Positions 34,193 through 42,444 of a stretch of 64,000 bases of DNA are shown one piece after another. Both the position numbers and the translations under genes were made by a program. The notes under the pieces are model-generated. The model did no database searches, was not told the DNA's origin, and worked only from the letters and a program-made list of their open reading frames with translations. The DNA comes from Siminovitchia fordii DSM 16014 = CIP 108821 (lineage in GTDB: Bacteria > Bacillota > Bacilli > Bacillales > Bacillaceae_C). The DNA is taken from NCBI RefSeq assembly GCF_000374565.1, contig NZ_KB894688.1, positions 209,531 to 273,530 on the forward strand, in the 5' to 3' direction. Positions within the stretch are counted from its first letter, which is position 1. Every line of letters begins with the position of its first letter.

Positions 34193-34239
34193 AAAAAGAC
34201 CACAAATATACTGTTTTTCATCAACAGATATTTGCGGCC
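34193..34239 (-). terminator. Leader terminator before the UgpB operon (probable GlpP-controlled attenuator)
   Basis: GACCACAAATAT (34198-34209) pairs with ATATTTGCGGCC (34228-34239) with an inner CTGTT/AACAG extension; the minus strand then has five U residues (34197-34193). It is preceded by its own promoter and followed by the ABC operon, so it terminates leader transcripts rather than only glpP. GlpP prevents termination at such a site in B. subtilis glpD; action here is inferred. Confidence 0.75.
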
Positions 34240-34292
34240 TCTCTCATCGCGCCTGTTTGCTATGTACTTTTCAATTATTAATATACCGATCT

Positions 34293-34322
34293 ATTATTTA
34301 GTTCCTATTAATTGAATGTAAA
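34293..34322 (-). promoter_or_regulatory. Putative promoter of the UgpB operon leader
   Basis: On the minus strand TTTACA (34317-34322) and AATAAT (34293-34298), 18 bases apart, each match consensus at five of six positions. Transcription would start near 34286, giving a leader of about 180 bases that contains the terminator. Confidence 0.5.
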
Positions 34323-34328
34323 GATTCC

Positions 34329-34916
34329 TTAAAGATGATTGAAATCCAATTTCCAGAGCTTTGTATTCGAGGTAGTCACAGCTGCAGCTCCACGTTCCAA
34401 CGCTTCTTTTGCATGCTCGGCGGTTGCCAGCAAGCCACCGGTTATAACAGGGACATGGGAAACCTCAGACAGTTTTTCCAAGAAATCGGGAGCCCTGCTT
34501 GGCATAATTTCAACAATGTCAGCCTGCAGGTGGTCCAAGCTCTCAAGCAGATGGTCATATACCTCTGTATCGATCAGAAACACCCTTTGAATAACAAACA
34601 TCCCCTTGGATTTTGCCCGTTTAATGATGCTGGATTTCGTAGTGACAATCGCAAACGGTTTGATATAGTCAGCAATAAAATCAATCCCATACTGGTCCAC
34701 CTGCAGACCGCCTATCTTCTCCACATGCATAATGACCGGAAGCCCCTCGCTTTGGAGCACATCCACATACTGTTTCACATTTAAAATATTCCCAGTCATC
34801 AAGATCACAGCTGATATATGATCTTTATACTTGATTGCCCTTTCAATCGATTTAGGCTCTTTAATGGCAGCAATCAACTTGTGCTTCTTCAATCTTGCTT
34901 CAAAAACTTTCATCAT
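34329..34916 (-). CDS. glpP: Glycerol-3-phosphate-responsive antiterminator GlpP
   Basis: About 195 residues, near the 192 of B. subtilis GlpP. Family blocks are visible: LIAAIKEPKSIERAIKYKDH, VILMTGNILNVKQYVDVLQS, PVIMHVEKIGGLQVDQYGID, IVEIMPSRAPDFLEKLSEVS and ITGGLLATAEHAKEALERGA. GlpP has a TIM-barrel-like fold and, with glycerol-3-phosphate, allows transcription past leader terminators. The start at 34916 follows AAGAGGTG by ten bases; a longer frame to 34976 has no ribosome binding site. It precedes, on the same strand, a promoter, a leader terminator and a Ugp-like operon, not glpFK/glpD as in B. subtilis. Confidence 0.92.
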   Translation of the reverse strand: MMKVFEARLKKHKLIAAIKEPKSIERAIKYKDHISAVILMTGNILNVKQYVDVLQSEGLPVIMHVEKIGGLQVDQYGIDFIADYIKPFAIVTTKSSIIKRAKSKGMFVIQRVFLIDTEVYDHLLESLDHLQADIVEIMPSRAPDFLEKLSEVSHVPVITGGLLATAEHAKEALERGAAAVTTSNTKLWKLDFNHL

Positions 34917-35031
34917 ATTTGTGCTGCACCTCTTGTCTACTTGATCAATTCGCTTCTTTAATCTAGTGTAACCCAATAGGCTTCTTCATTCACTTGGCAT
35001 TCAAAAAAGAAGACGTCAAAAATCGCCTTCT

Positions 35032-35484
35032 TCAGGACTCAATTGTTATGTCCAATCCCTCTATCTGCATTATTTTGCCAATCCAATAATTACTTTCTGT
35101 CATAATATAACTTTCTTCCTCATGGGCGATATTTACAAGCCATGGCTCTCCCTTTTTAAGAAAAGACAAATCCTCCGGCAGGTCGGGCTGCAGCCACGAA
35201 TAGAGGGAACTGGCCGCCCTTTTTACAATCTTCTTTGCGTGACTATCCGCATGATAATAATAAACCTTCGCTTTTTGCCCTCCTCCCAACATTGTGCCTG
35301 TCCATTCATTCGTTTTCTTCACCACTTTTAGGGAGTTTTCCAGCTCCTTTAACAAAGGGGCGAACTTTCTTGTGGAACCCAAGTCTTTCCTGACAACCAA
35401 GTGGAATTCATCGCATATTTCAAATGCCAGATCTATCAGCTGCTCGTATACAGTGCCCCGTGGGTCTTGTTCGATGATAATCAT
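35032..35484 (-). CDS. Conserved hypothetical protein (150 residues)
   Basis: A soluble 150-residue protein of mixed alpha/beta character with no signal peptide. Distinct stretches are IDLAFEICDEFHLVVRKDLG, WTGTMLGGGQKAKVYYYHAD and KKGEPWLVNIAHEEESYIMT. GGGGGAGG lies three bases from the ATG, a tight but workable spacing. I do not recognise a family. It stands alone, 115 bases upstream of glpP on the same strand, and might be co-transcribed with it. Confidence 0.65.
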   Translation of the reverse strand: MIIIEQDPRGTVYEQLIDLAFEICDEFHLVVRKDLGSTRKFAPLLKELENSLKVVKKTNEWTGTMLGGGQKAKVYYYHADSHAKKIVKRAASSLYSWLQPDLPEDLSFLKKGEPWLVNIAHEEESYIMTESNYWIGKIMQIEGLDITIES

Positions 35485-35686
35485 GAGCCTCCCCCTTACT
35501 CCCCCCTTAATAAGAGGTATTCAGAATCATTTTATCATCCTACTTTCATAAGATTCATCCTTTAGCTAGTTTCACTAAACAGCTATACCTATTTTGCAAA
35601 GAATGGGTCTTTTTCCCTTTCCAAACATCCTGGGGGGCATACCTTAACATAGGTAAATTACTATCAATCATCGGAGGGATTTAGTT

Positions 35687-36622
35687 GTGAAAAAAATGGG
35701 CACGGATCCATCCAGACTTTGCAAAGAATTTGCAAAAATACTTGGCTCCACTCCCAGTATTGTAAATGGCGTATGTACAGCAACTCGGTCGAGAACCAAT
35801 CTTCATCCTGTCGTACTTGGCAGACCGGCGGAATCCTTTATGTTTGTTCCCCAGGCTTTTTCATTTGAGAATGTCGGCAGAGGTGGAAAAGCCTTGTGCC
35901 TTGGTGAAACGGTAATTCTTCAAGAGGAAATCAATCCGTTTATGAGCAAGCTTCGAGAACATGGCATTATTGTCACAGCAGTTCACAATCATTGGCTTTT
36001 CGATAAACCCCGCCTGATGTATATGCATTTCGAATCCATCGAAGAGCCACTTATCTTCGCACGAAAGGTTAGGGATGCCATGCGGGTGTTGACCACACGA
36101 CAAATCCATGTGGAATCAAGTTCACATCATCAGGAAAGCGAAGACCAAAGTGTTAAGATCAATAAGGAAAGACAGTCTAACAGCAGCCTATGTGATCAGT
36201 TCAGCCGTATTCTTAATGGAGAAATGCATACTTTTGAAGATGGGCAATGCATCGTAATGAGGTCACGCCATAATATCAGGCCGGTTGTTCTTGGAAAACA
36301 GGGACGTTCATTCCTGCTGATCCCGCAGATGTTTACTTTTGAATCAATGTCGGCAGACGGGCGGGCACTCTGCAGCGGGGAAACTGTCATTTTACAGGAA
36401 GAGATCAATCCGTTCATCAGCAAACTTCGCGAGCATGGAATTATTGTAACAGCTATTCACAACCATTGGTTATTTGATCATCCACGCCTCATGTATATGC
36501 ACTGGGTTTCAATCGACCGGCCGCTGAATTTTGCAAGAAAGACCCGTGATGCATTAAGTGTACTGACGAACCGGCCTGTAAGGGTCAGAAGCAGATCATC
36601 TTTTCATAAATATAAAAGTTGA
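35687..36622 (+). CDS. Protein with two tandem DUF1259 domains
   Basis: 311 residues made of two copies of the same domain of about 135 residues. Each copy has GETVILQEEINPF.SKLRE, then HGIIVTAVHNHWLFD (or TAIHNHWLFD) and PRLMYMH..SI..PL.FARK.RDA..VLT.R. The conserved His-Asn-His and the second MYMH look like a metal or catalytic site, present in both copies. A Ser/Gln linker (about residues 145-165) joins them. GTG start, eight bases after GGAGGG. DUF1259 (LppY/LpqO) proteins usually carry this domain singly or doubly; biochemical function is unknown. No signal peptide, so cytosolic. Confidence 0.85.
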   Translation: MKKMGTDPSRLCKEFAKILGSTPSIVNGVCTATRSRTNLHPVVLGRPAESFMFVPQAFSFENVGRGGKALCLGETVILQEEINPFMSKLREHGIIVTAVHNHWLFDKPRLMYMHFESIEEPLIFARKVRDAMRVLTTRQIHVESSSHHQESEDQSVKINKERQSNSSLCDQFSRILNGEMHTFEDGQCIVMRSRHNIRPVVLGKQGRSFLLIPQMFTFESMSADGRALCSGETVILQEEINPFISKLREHGIIVTAIHNHWLFDHPRLMYMHWVSIDRPLNFARKTRDALSVLTNRPVRVRSRSSFHKYKS

Positions 36623-36742
36623 CCAATTTTTTAGATCTTTATGATTGAGAAAAGAGGATTTTGTTTTTAGACTCATTTTGTTGCCGGGAGAGGAAATCGG
36701 GGAATTTAATACGAATTAGCCCACATGGGAAAATTCTATTAT

Positions 36743-36985
36743 TGGCAGAAATGATCATTGAATACAAAATGAAAAAAAGGGGAAAGGGTCAATCTCCAAG
36801 CTTTGTATTCATGACTGGTTATTTTAAAACCTAACCGGTACGAATACAATTAATTTCAAAAATAAATAGGGACGCCAGCGGCAATTGGCATCCCGGCAAT
36901 ATGTGCTGGACTCCATGAAGTGCAGCAAACCAAAATAGAAGCATGACTCTCCTCATTGGTTATAGAATAGGAGAGTTTTTTTATA
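36743..36985 (+). ncRNA. Candidate small RNA: three hairpins ending in an intrinsic terminator
   Basis: In a 590-base gap without genes, GAATACAAA (36760-36768) pairs with TTTGTATTC (36802-36810). GGGACGCCA (36869-36877) pairs with TGGCATCCC (36886-36894). ACTCTCCT (36946-36953) pairs with AGGAGAGT (36969-36976), followed by seven T residues. A weak promoter, TTGGCA (36743-36748) with CAAAAT 17 bases downstream, may start it. The terminator cannot belong to the upstream gene alone, being 325 bases past its stop. Short frames inside have no ribosome binding site. Confidence 0.4.
36946..36982 (+). terminator. Intrinsic terminator, plus strand
   Basis: An 8-bp perfect stem, ACTCTCCT/AGGAGAGT, directly followed by T7 (36976-36982). 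It has no annotated gene immediately upstream. Confidence 0.8.
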
Positions 36986-37209
36986 ACCACTTCATACAAC
37001 CTTGGCGATTAGTGAAAGCACCCATTTAACCCCGACAAGCCCGAGGAGGCAAGGCTTTTACCGCACGGAAATACTTTTGACGTAAGGAAGCCGGACAGTC
37101 ATTGTTAGAGCAATAAGCGCCACCTACTTCTTATGAGTAAGCGACCGCTGCCACCCTTTTATGAAGTCATATCCTTGTTCTTTTTTATACATTATGATCA
37201 TTTAAGACA
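36986..37209. other. Intergenic stretch, nothing recognised
   Basis: Downstream of the orphan terminator and 3' of the DUF4349 gene. It contains GC-richer patches (AAGCCCGAGGAGGCAAGGCTT, a possible small hairpin) but no supported gene. Confidence 0.4.
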
Positions 37210-38112
37210 TCATTCCCTTGACCTTGGTGGCCTTTTCCTTCTTTTAATAAAGTAATAAATCCCCGCTCCAAGCAACACGAAAAGAAGAATGATTGGCAAA
37301 TTACCTATAACCAGCACAACCAACCCTGATGCTGCGGAAAGCAGAAAGTTCAGACTGACAGCCAACTGTTTCTTTGTTTTTTCCCATGTATCTAAATTGT
37401 TGTCGCCCACTCCCGGAACAACGACTTTACTTTCCCGCATATATATTTCCACTGTCGAATAAGCCGTCTGATTTTCAAGGTACTTCATCTTGCCGACAAG
37501 GACCTCGATTTCCTCCTGCACTTTCGACAAATCCTTCGATATTTTCAGCAAATCCTCTGTCTTTTGGGCCTCCTTCATAAAACCAAGGAGCCTTTCCTCC
37601 ACCGCTCGCTTCGATTTCAAACGGGACTCCAAATCAACATATTCTTCTGTCACGTCCTGTCCCGAAACATTTCTGCCCAAAACTTCTGTTGCAGTGTTTT
37701 CCGCATCCTCAAGAAAAGCCAGGAAGTGTTTTTCTGGAATCCGGACAATTGAATGTCCGCTCATCAGATGATTTTCATCCCGATATTCATTGGACTCAAC
37801 AACATAGCCGCCATATTTTTTAACTTTCTTCTCGATATTTTGCTGGGCTTTTTCAAGGCTCTTCACCTGGACTTCCATGTTTGCTCGGTGAATGATCATG
37901 CGGTCACTCTCTTTAATCTGTTCATCCACCGTCGCTTCATCAGCAGGCTGCTCTTCCTTATCAATAACTGCAATCTCATTCGACCCGGAAGACTTATCCA
38001 TTTGGGCCATTTCGGTGGTTGACTTGGATTCCTCAGTGTCGTTAGAGCTGCACGACACTAAAAATATGATCAGAAGAGAAGTGAGCAGTCTGTACAAGTA
38101 TCCCTTTTTCAT
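37210..38112 (-). CDS. DUF4349 lipoprotein with coiled coil and C-terminal membrane anchor
   Basis: 300 residues. Lipoprotein signal MKKGYLYRLLTSLLIIFLVSC, a polar linker, then the DUF4349 region: MIIHRANMEVQVKSLEKAQQ near residue 71, YGGYVVESNEYRDENHLMSG, and SIVRIPEKHFLAFLEDAEN. A coiled-coil stretch (EDLLKISKDLSKVQEEIEVL) follows, then one membrane helix near 265-290 (VLVIGNLPIILLFVLLGAGI) and a basic tail. So it is tethered at both ends. AGGAGG precedes the ATG. Function of DUF4349 is unknown; an envelope or stress role is a guess. Confidence 0.82.
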   Translation of the reverse strand: MKKGYLYRLLTSLLIIFLVSCSSNDTEESKSTTEMAQMDKSSGSNEIAVIDKEEQPADEATVDEQIKESDRMIIHRANMEVQVKSLEKAQQNIEKKVKKYGGYVVESNEYRDENHLMSGHSIVRIPEKHFLAFLEDAENTATEVLGRNVSGQDVTEEYVDLESRLKSKRAVEERLLGFMKEAQKTEDLLKISKDLSKVQEEIEVLVGKMKYLENQTAYSTVEIYMRESKVVVPGVGDNNLDTWEKTKKQLAVSLNFLLSAASGLVVLVIGNLPIILLFVLLGAGIYYFIKRRKRPPRSRE

Positions 38113-38166
38113 TCCATTAATCCTCCTTTCTAAATTAGACGGTTCAACATAAAAAAAATTACAGAT

Positions 38167-38877
38167 TTATTCGTCCAAAGCCATATCCGTCTCCATATCA
38201 TATTTACTTACAGAACAGAATTTCTTGGCTTGCCGGACAGATTTGATTTCAGCCTCTGTCTTTGGTGGGCAAGTGATGAAGGTTTCGATATTTTTTTCCT
38301 TATCGGCAAAATTGAACGAAACATCAATAGCAGATGAAAAACCTTGTACTTTTTCAATCAGAGAGACTAGCTGCTTCCATTCCTCTTTAGAATCCAAAAA
38401 AGCCTCCTCCATTTCCAAATGGACTCCAAGCATGACGTTAACTTCATGGAAAGGAGGAATTTTAGGTCCTTTTACAATATCCAGGCTTTCATACGTAGTA
38501 TAATTCGTATCAATCGATGCTGCAGGATATATTTCCTTTGCAATCGGCTGTACCGCCTCCTTCAATTGGCGGGCCCACAAAACTTCAGGATATGTATCAA
38601 CATATGTATACTCTGCAAAGCCTTCCTCTGCGTAAAATTCTAATTCCGGATCCGAGACAGGATAAAATTGCCCACCATAACTTCCAGCCTTAAAATTGTA
38701 AAAAGACTCTTTCAGGGTAAAATCCTGTTCATATTTTTCCTCCAGATATTTTTCCAGTTTCGCATCTACTGCCTTTTCCTTCCAGGGGAGGCCGTAAAAA
38801 GCGATGACAACCCAAGCAGCGATAGACACAACTATGACCGCAAACGAAACAATTAGTATCCATTTTCCAACCTTCAT
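38167..38877 (-). CDS. Membrane-anchored protein of unknown function
   Basis: 236 residues. One N-terminal membrane helix (ILIVSFAVIVVSIAAWVVIA, about residues 8-28) followed by an extracellular alpha/beta domain rich in Glu, Tyr and Lys, with the conserved-looking FKAGSYGGQFYPVSDPELEF and FSSAIDVSFNFADKEKNIET. No lipobox. AAAGGGG precedes the ATG. It lies between two lipoprotein genes on the same strand. I do not recognise a named family; the layout resembles several Bacillus proteins with a YfjL-like ectodomain, but this is a weak comparison. Confidence 0.65.
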   Translation of the reverse strand: MKVGKWILIVSFAVIVVSIAAWVVIAFYGLPWKEKAVDAKLEKYLEEKYEQDFTLKESFYNFKAGSYGGQFYPVSDPELEFYAEEGFAEYTYVDTYPEVLWARQLKEAVQPIAKEIYPAASIDTNYTTYESLDIVKGPKIPPFHEVNVMLGVHLEMEEAFLDSKEEWKQLVSLIEKVQGFSSAIDVSFNFADKEKNIETFITCPPKTEAEIKSVRQAKKFCSVSKYDMETDMALDE

Positions 38878-39028
38878 ATCATTCCCCTTTTAACTATTAT
38901 TCTTTTTCTAAAGTATATAGGAAAATACCAAAAAACAGTATTTCTTCCCAACATACAACAGCAAGTTTTTACCACGTTGTCCGTCAATAATATAAGACAG
39001 TTCGTTTAAAAATTGGGAATTTTATATA

Positions 39029-39057
39029 AAAAAGGACAGGCACTCGGGAAAGTCCCT
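39029..39057 (-). terminator. Terminator of the 188-residue lipoprotein gene
   Basis: On the minus strand GGGAC and GTCCT arms surround a 14-base loop and run into TTTTTTA, 30 bases past the stop codon. Confidence 0.5.
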
Positions 39058-39086
39058 ATCCAACAAATTGAAGAATTTTACAATGA

Positions 39087-39653
39087 TCATTCATATATGA
39101 CTTCAGGAGATTCACCAAATACTTCTTCTGCATTTGTTTCAGTTGCTATTTCATCCATACCCGGATGGTAAAAGTAAAAGGCTCCCATTCCTTCCCCGAC
39201 AGCTGCTAAATAAATCAATTTTGTCCCATCTCCTAATTGAGCGTCACTCAGAGCAAGCCCCCTGGACTTAACATCCAACACCTCCGGGTTCAATAAAAAT
39301 AATTTTGTTACTGCAGCAAATTGCTCTTCTTTTGTTACAGCCAACTGATTTGGTTTTTCATGAATGCCATTCATCACTTCAATGTACTTTGCATTATTTG
39401 CCAACTCCGGATGAATATAGGCTTCATCATCTTGATTTTCACTGTTCTCATCTGATTTATTTGTTTCTTTCTTACTATCTTCTGAAATCATCCCATCTTC
39501 CTTCTCCTGTTCGGTTTCCTCTTCTTTCTTAGAACTTGATCCTTTTTCAACCTCAGTAGTCTCTTTTACTGAAGCAGGGGGATCTGTTTTTGAGCTGCAC
39601 GCTGCTGTTAGCATGACAAGTACGCCAAGAAGTATGAATGCAAAATATTTCAT
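39087..39653 (-). CDS. Lipoprotein of unknown function (188 residues)
   Basis: Lipoprotein signal MKYFAFILLGVLVMLTAAC with lipobox (TAAC), then about 50 residues of low-complexity Glu/Lys/Ser linker, then a compact domain beginning AYIHPELANNAKYIEVMNGI and ending in FYFYHPGMDEIATETNAEEV. AAGGTGG precedes the ATG. Not recognised; probably surface-exposed. Unrelated in sequence to the two neighbours beyond being exported. Confidence 0.7.
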   Translation of the reverse strand: MKYFAFILLGVLVMLTAACSSKTDPPASVKETTEVEKGSSSKKEEETEQEKEDGMISEDSKKETNKSDENSENQDDEAYIHPELANNAKYIEVMNGIHEKPNQLAVTKEEQFAAVTKLFLLNPEVLDVKSRGLALSDAQLGDGTKLIYLAAVGEGMGAFYFYHPGMDEIATETNAEEVFGESPEVIYE

Positions 39654-39739
39654 GTTATTCTTCCACCTTCTATTTTTGATGTAAGCCGCTTCCGGAAGAG
39701 TGTATCTTCAGGGATGCCCAAAAAGCCTGTCGAGAAAAT

Positions 39740-39782
39740 ACCACTTTCTCTCTACAAGCTAAGCTTGTTTAGGTATTTTTTT
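39740..39782 (+). terminator. Orphan terminator-like cruciform, plus strand
   Basis: AAATACC and GGTATTT arms enclose a second stem, CAAGCT-A-AGCTTG, and the plus strand continues as T6-7. No plus-strand gene lies upstream within several hundred bases, so it either ends an unannotated RNA or is part of the regulatory region of the divergent genes. Confidence 0.4.
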
Positions 39783-40026
39783 ACTTTGCTCTTCCTATTT
39801 GTTTAAAACCAAGAAATTAAAGTATTTGAAGTAGTCTTTTTACCTTTTCCTTCCGGATTATTAAAGACGAACTTTCCAAATTAGAGCATAACCCATCAAC
39901 TCCATCTTGTAAAAAATTCAGTAAAAAGTGTGTAAAGTCCCCCCCCACTCTAAACCATTTCAAACTTTCTTGTTTTCCTCCATTCTATGTTAAGATGGCA
40001 ATGGTATTTTGAAAAGAAAGGACTGA

Positions 40027-40903
40027 ATGAAAAATTCCGAAGCAAACACCCCATACCAAACTGTTTATAGAATATCTCTACATTATTTTAGGAGCCGCGT
40101 TGGTCGGTTTGTCATACAATATTTTTCTTTTGCCGGCTAGGCTGGCAGCAGGCGGAGTTTCCGGCATCAGTACAATTCTTTATGAATTGTATCAATATAA
40201 CCCTGCCTATGTTCAATGGCTCATTAATATTCCGGTCTTTATTGTTGGTTTTTTGGTTCTAGGCAAGGATTTCAGCTTTAAGACACTGGTCGGAACCTTC
40301 TTTGTCCCGTTCACCATTTGGCTAAGTGCAGACATTCCTTTTTCAATTGATAACCCTTTGCTGGCAGCCATTTATGGGGGGATTCTCCTAGGAATTGGTC
40401 TAGGAATTGTTTACAGGGGAAAAGGATCTACTGGAGGGCTGGCGACTGTTGCACAAATTGTTAAAAAGTATACAGGCCTGTCCAGCGGCTACTCACAGCT
40501 AATTGTTGATGGATTGGTTGTCGTAAGTTCCGCGTTCATCTTTAACTTTGAACTTGCTCTATATGCGATGATGGCCATTTATGTGACGAGCAAAGTGATT
40601 GACTTTGTCCAGCTGCAAACCTCACCATCAAAGCTTGTACTCATTATCACTGAGCAGGAAGAACGAATCCAAACCATTATCAAGGAAGAAATTGATCGGG
40701 GACTGACAAAAATCCGTTCCATCGGCGGTTTCTCCAACCAAGAAAAAACAATGATATTATGCGTTGTCGAACAGCAGGAAGCCGTTTATTTGAAAAAAGT
40801 ACTGCAGGAACTGGAACCCTCTTCCTTTGTCGTCTTCCTCAACGCATCCGAAATCCTTGGAAGAGGATTTTCCACATCCAAATTCCATGAAACTGCAAAG
40901 TGA
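40027..40903 (+). CDS. YitT family membrane protein, apparent +1 frameshift near the 5' end
   Basis: From a TTG at 40100 the frame encodes 267 residues: five or six membrane segments (GLSYNIFLLPARLAAGGVSG is the family's first signature), GIVYRGKGSTGGLATVAQIV, and the C-terminal cytoplasmic DUF2179 domain (LVLIITEQEERIQTIIKEEI, then IRSIGGFSNQEKTMILCVVE). Upstream bases in the same frame encode KLFIEYLYIILGAALV, the rest of TM1. The only ATG with a ribosome binding site (AAAGGA, ATG 40027) is in another frame, and removing one C from CCCC at 40049-40052 would join the two as MKNSEANTHTKLFIEYLY. So the gene carries an extra base, is slippery, or starts at an unusual codon. Confidence 0.8.
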
Positions 40904-40941
40904 AAAAAGATCAGTCTTGTTTCAGATGAATTGTCTTTCGG

Positions 40942-40982
40942 ATCAGAAGCTCTCAAGACTAAATAGGAGCTTCTGATGCTCT
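40942..40982 (+). terminator. Terminator of the yitT-like gene
   Basis: ATCAGAAGCTC (40942-40952) and GAGCTTCTGAT (40967-40977) form an 11-bp perfect stem followed by GCTCTTTTG. Confidence 0.7.
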
Positions 40983-40998
40983 TTTGAAAATAAAGTAT

Positions 40999-41115
40999 TT
41001 ACATGTATCTCATGAACTCATCTGCGTTTCCATCCTCGGACACCGTTTGACTCGATACCGCGTCAACTGAATATATGATCTTAACACTTGGCTGATTATC
41101 TTGTTCCCCGTCCAT
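40999..41115 (-). CDS. Small protein of 38 residues, hypothetical
   Basis: ATG at 41115 to TAA encodes MDGEQDNQPSVKIIYSVDAV followed by SSQTVSEDGNADEFMRYM. The composition is protein-like and acidic, codon choice looks natural, and purine-rich AAAGGGAAGGGAAAG precedes the ATG. It lies antisense to the gap between two plus-strand genes and past the yitT terminator. No family recognised. Confidence 0.4.
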   Translation of the reverse strand: MDGEQDNQPSVKIIYSVDAVSSQTVSEDGNADEFMRYM

Positions 41116-41218
41116 TCTTTCCCTTCCCTTTCATAGACGTATCATATAGAACTTGGTACCATGAAATTACTCAAAAAAATCCCTGCCGAAAACTCCTGAC
41201 GAAAGCGAGGTTTTTGAA

Positions 41219-42082
41219 TTGTCATTATTAGCATTTATAACAATTCTTATTTCAGCTTTCATGCATGCCACATGGAATTATTTAGCTAAACAATCGGAGG
41301 GTGGATTTATCTTCGTTTGGCTTTATATGGCTGTGAGTACCATTATTTATCTCCCTTTTGTTATCGGTTTCTTTTTTATAGGCGAAGTTCAATTTGGCTG
41401 GATGGAATTTGCTTTTATATTGGGGAGTGCCATTATACACATGGTTTACGCTTTGACGCTGCAAAAGGGATATAAAGTAGGAGATCTTTCCATCGTTTAC
41501 CCATTAGCTCGTGGATCTGCTCCCATCCTTATAGCAGGAGCGGCTTTTTTTCTCTATGAAGAAAAGCTGTCAATTATCGGGATCATCGGCATCAGCTTTA
41601 TCGTTTTCAGCATTTTCATTTTGACGGGCGACCTTCGTCGCTTTAAGCAGCCGAATAACGGAAAGGCGGTTTTCTACGGATTGTTGACAGGTTTGCTGAT
41701 TTCCTTCTACACTCTTTTGGATAAAGGTGCGGTCAGTGTTTTGCTCATGTCTCCATTACTGTTAAACTATGGTTCCATCTTGGGCCAGTTTCTGCTCATG
41801 AGTCCTTTGGCTTTGAAGAATAGGGAAAAGGTGAAGAATGAGTGGGAAATGAACAAAAAGAAAGCCATTGGGGTAGGAATTCTAAGTCCGCTGGCTTATA
41901 TTCTCGTATTGATGACAATGCAATTTACACCCGTGAGCCACGTGGCTCCTGTTCGTGAAATCAGTATTTTAATCGGCACGGTAATGGGGGCCAGAATGCT
42001 TACTGAAGGAATCGGTTTACGAAGACCGGCCGCTGCTGCGATCATGGTCATCGGTATCATATCTGTTGCTCTTAGTAAATGA
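41219..42082 (+). CDS. EamA/DMT family transporter
   Basis: 287 residues, ten hydrophobic segments in two EamA repeats (ITILISAFMHATWNYLAKQS at the start; GLLTGLLISFYTLLDKGAVS beginning the second half; the first repeat ends in VYPLARGSAPILIAGAAFFL). These carriers move metabolites such as amino acids or nucleosides, usually outward. TTG start, eight bases after GCGAGG. A strong terminator follows. Substrate unknown. Confidence 0.87.
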   Translation: MSLLAFITILISAFMHATWNYLAKQSEGGFIFVWLYMAVSTIIYLPFVIGFFFIGEVQFGWMEFAFILGSAIIHMVYALTLQKGYKVGDLSIVYPLARGSAPILIAGAAFFLYEEKLSIIGIIGISFIVFSIFILTGDLRRFKQPNNGKAVFYGLLTGLLISFYTLLDKGAVSVLLMSPLLLNYGSILGQFLLMSPLALKNREKVKNEWEMNKKKAIGVGILSPLAYILVLMTMQFTPVSHVAPVREISILIGTVMGARMLTEGIGLRRPAAAAIMVIGIISVALSK

Positions 42083-42119
42083 GTAAGGGATCTGACCCCA
42101 AGGGAGTAAATTAAATATA

Positions 42120-42160
42120 CAGAGGATAGTTGGGTTAATATGATAACTAACTATCCTCTG
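42120..42160 (+). terminator. Terminator of the EamA gene
   Basis: CAGAGGATAGTT (42120-42131) pairs with AACTATCCTCTG (42149-42160), a 12-bp perfect stem, followed by TTGTATATAT. The U-run is interrupted. Confidence 0.65.
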
Positions 42161-42444
42161 TTGTATATATACTACTTTCATTTGTTTATTTAATCTTATT
42201 TTTAGATGGAGGCTATAACTTGACAATAATAATAAAAGGTAGTTGCTTCTCGTTGAAGGAGAGATACCTGTAGTTTCAGCAATAAGGTATTTACATTCCG
42301 GTCGAATGATTGATCGGTACAATCGCTCCTGATAAAAACATTTATGGAAACATGAGTAATAACGTACCCGAATCCACGACTTTACTGTCCGTTACAAAAC
42401 CAAAAAAAACGAATTTTTATAAAAACTTCTCAAACATGATCATC
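42161..42444. other. Intergenic stretch between convergent genes, nothing recognised
   Basis: AT-rich, between the EamA terminator and the end of the ABC permease gene. No supported gene. A 14-base block at about 42088 (GGATCTGACCCC) resembles the GGGGTCAGACCCC element at 49747. Confidence 0.4.

Noticed and set aside
35861..36423. Minus-strand frames inside the DUF1259 gene
   Set aside because: They are antisense shadows of the two conserved domain copies; the plus-strand frame has family matches and a proper start.
42088..42101. GGATCTGACCCC compared with GGGGTCAGACCCC at 49747 as a mobile element
   Set aside because: Matches are short and there are no flanking repeats or genes; this is not enough to call a mobile element.
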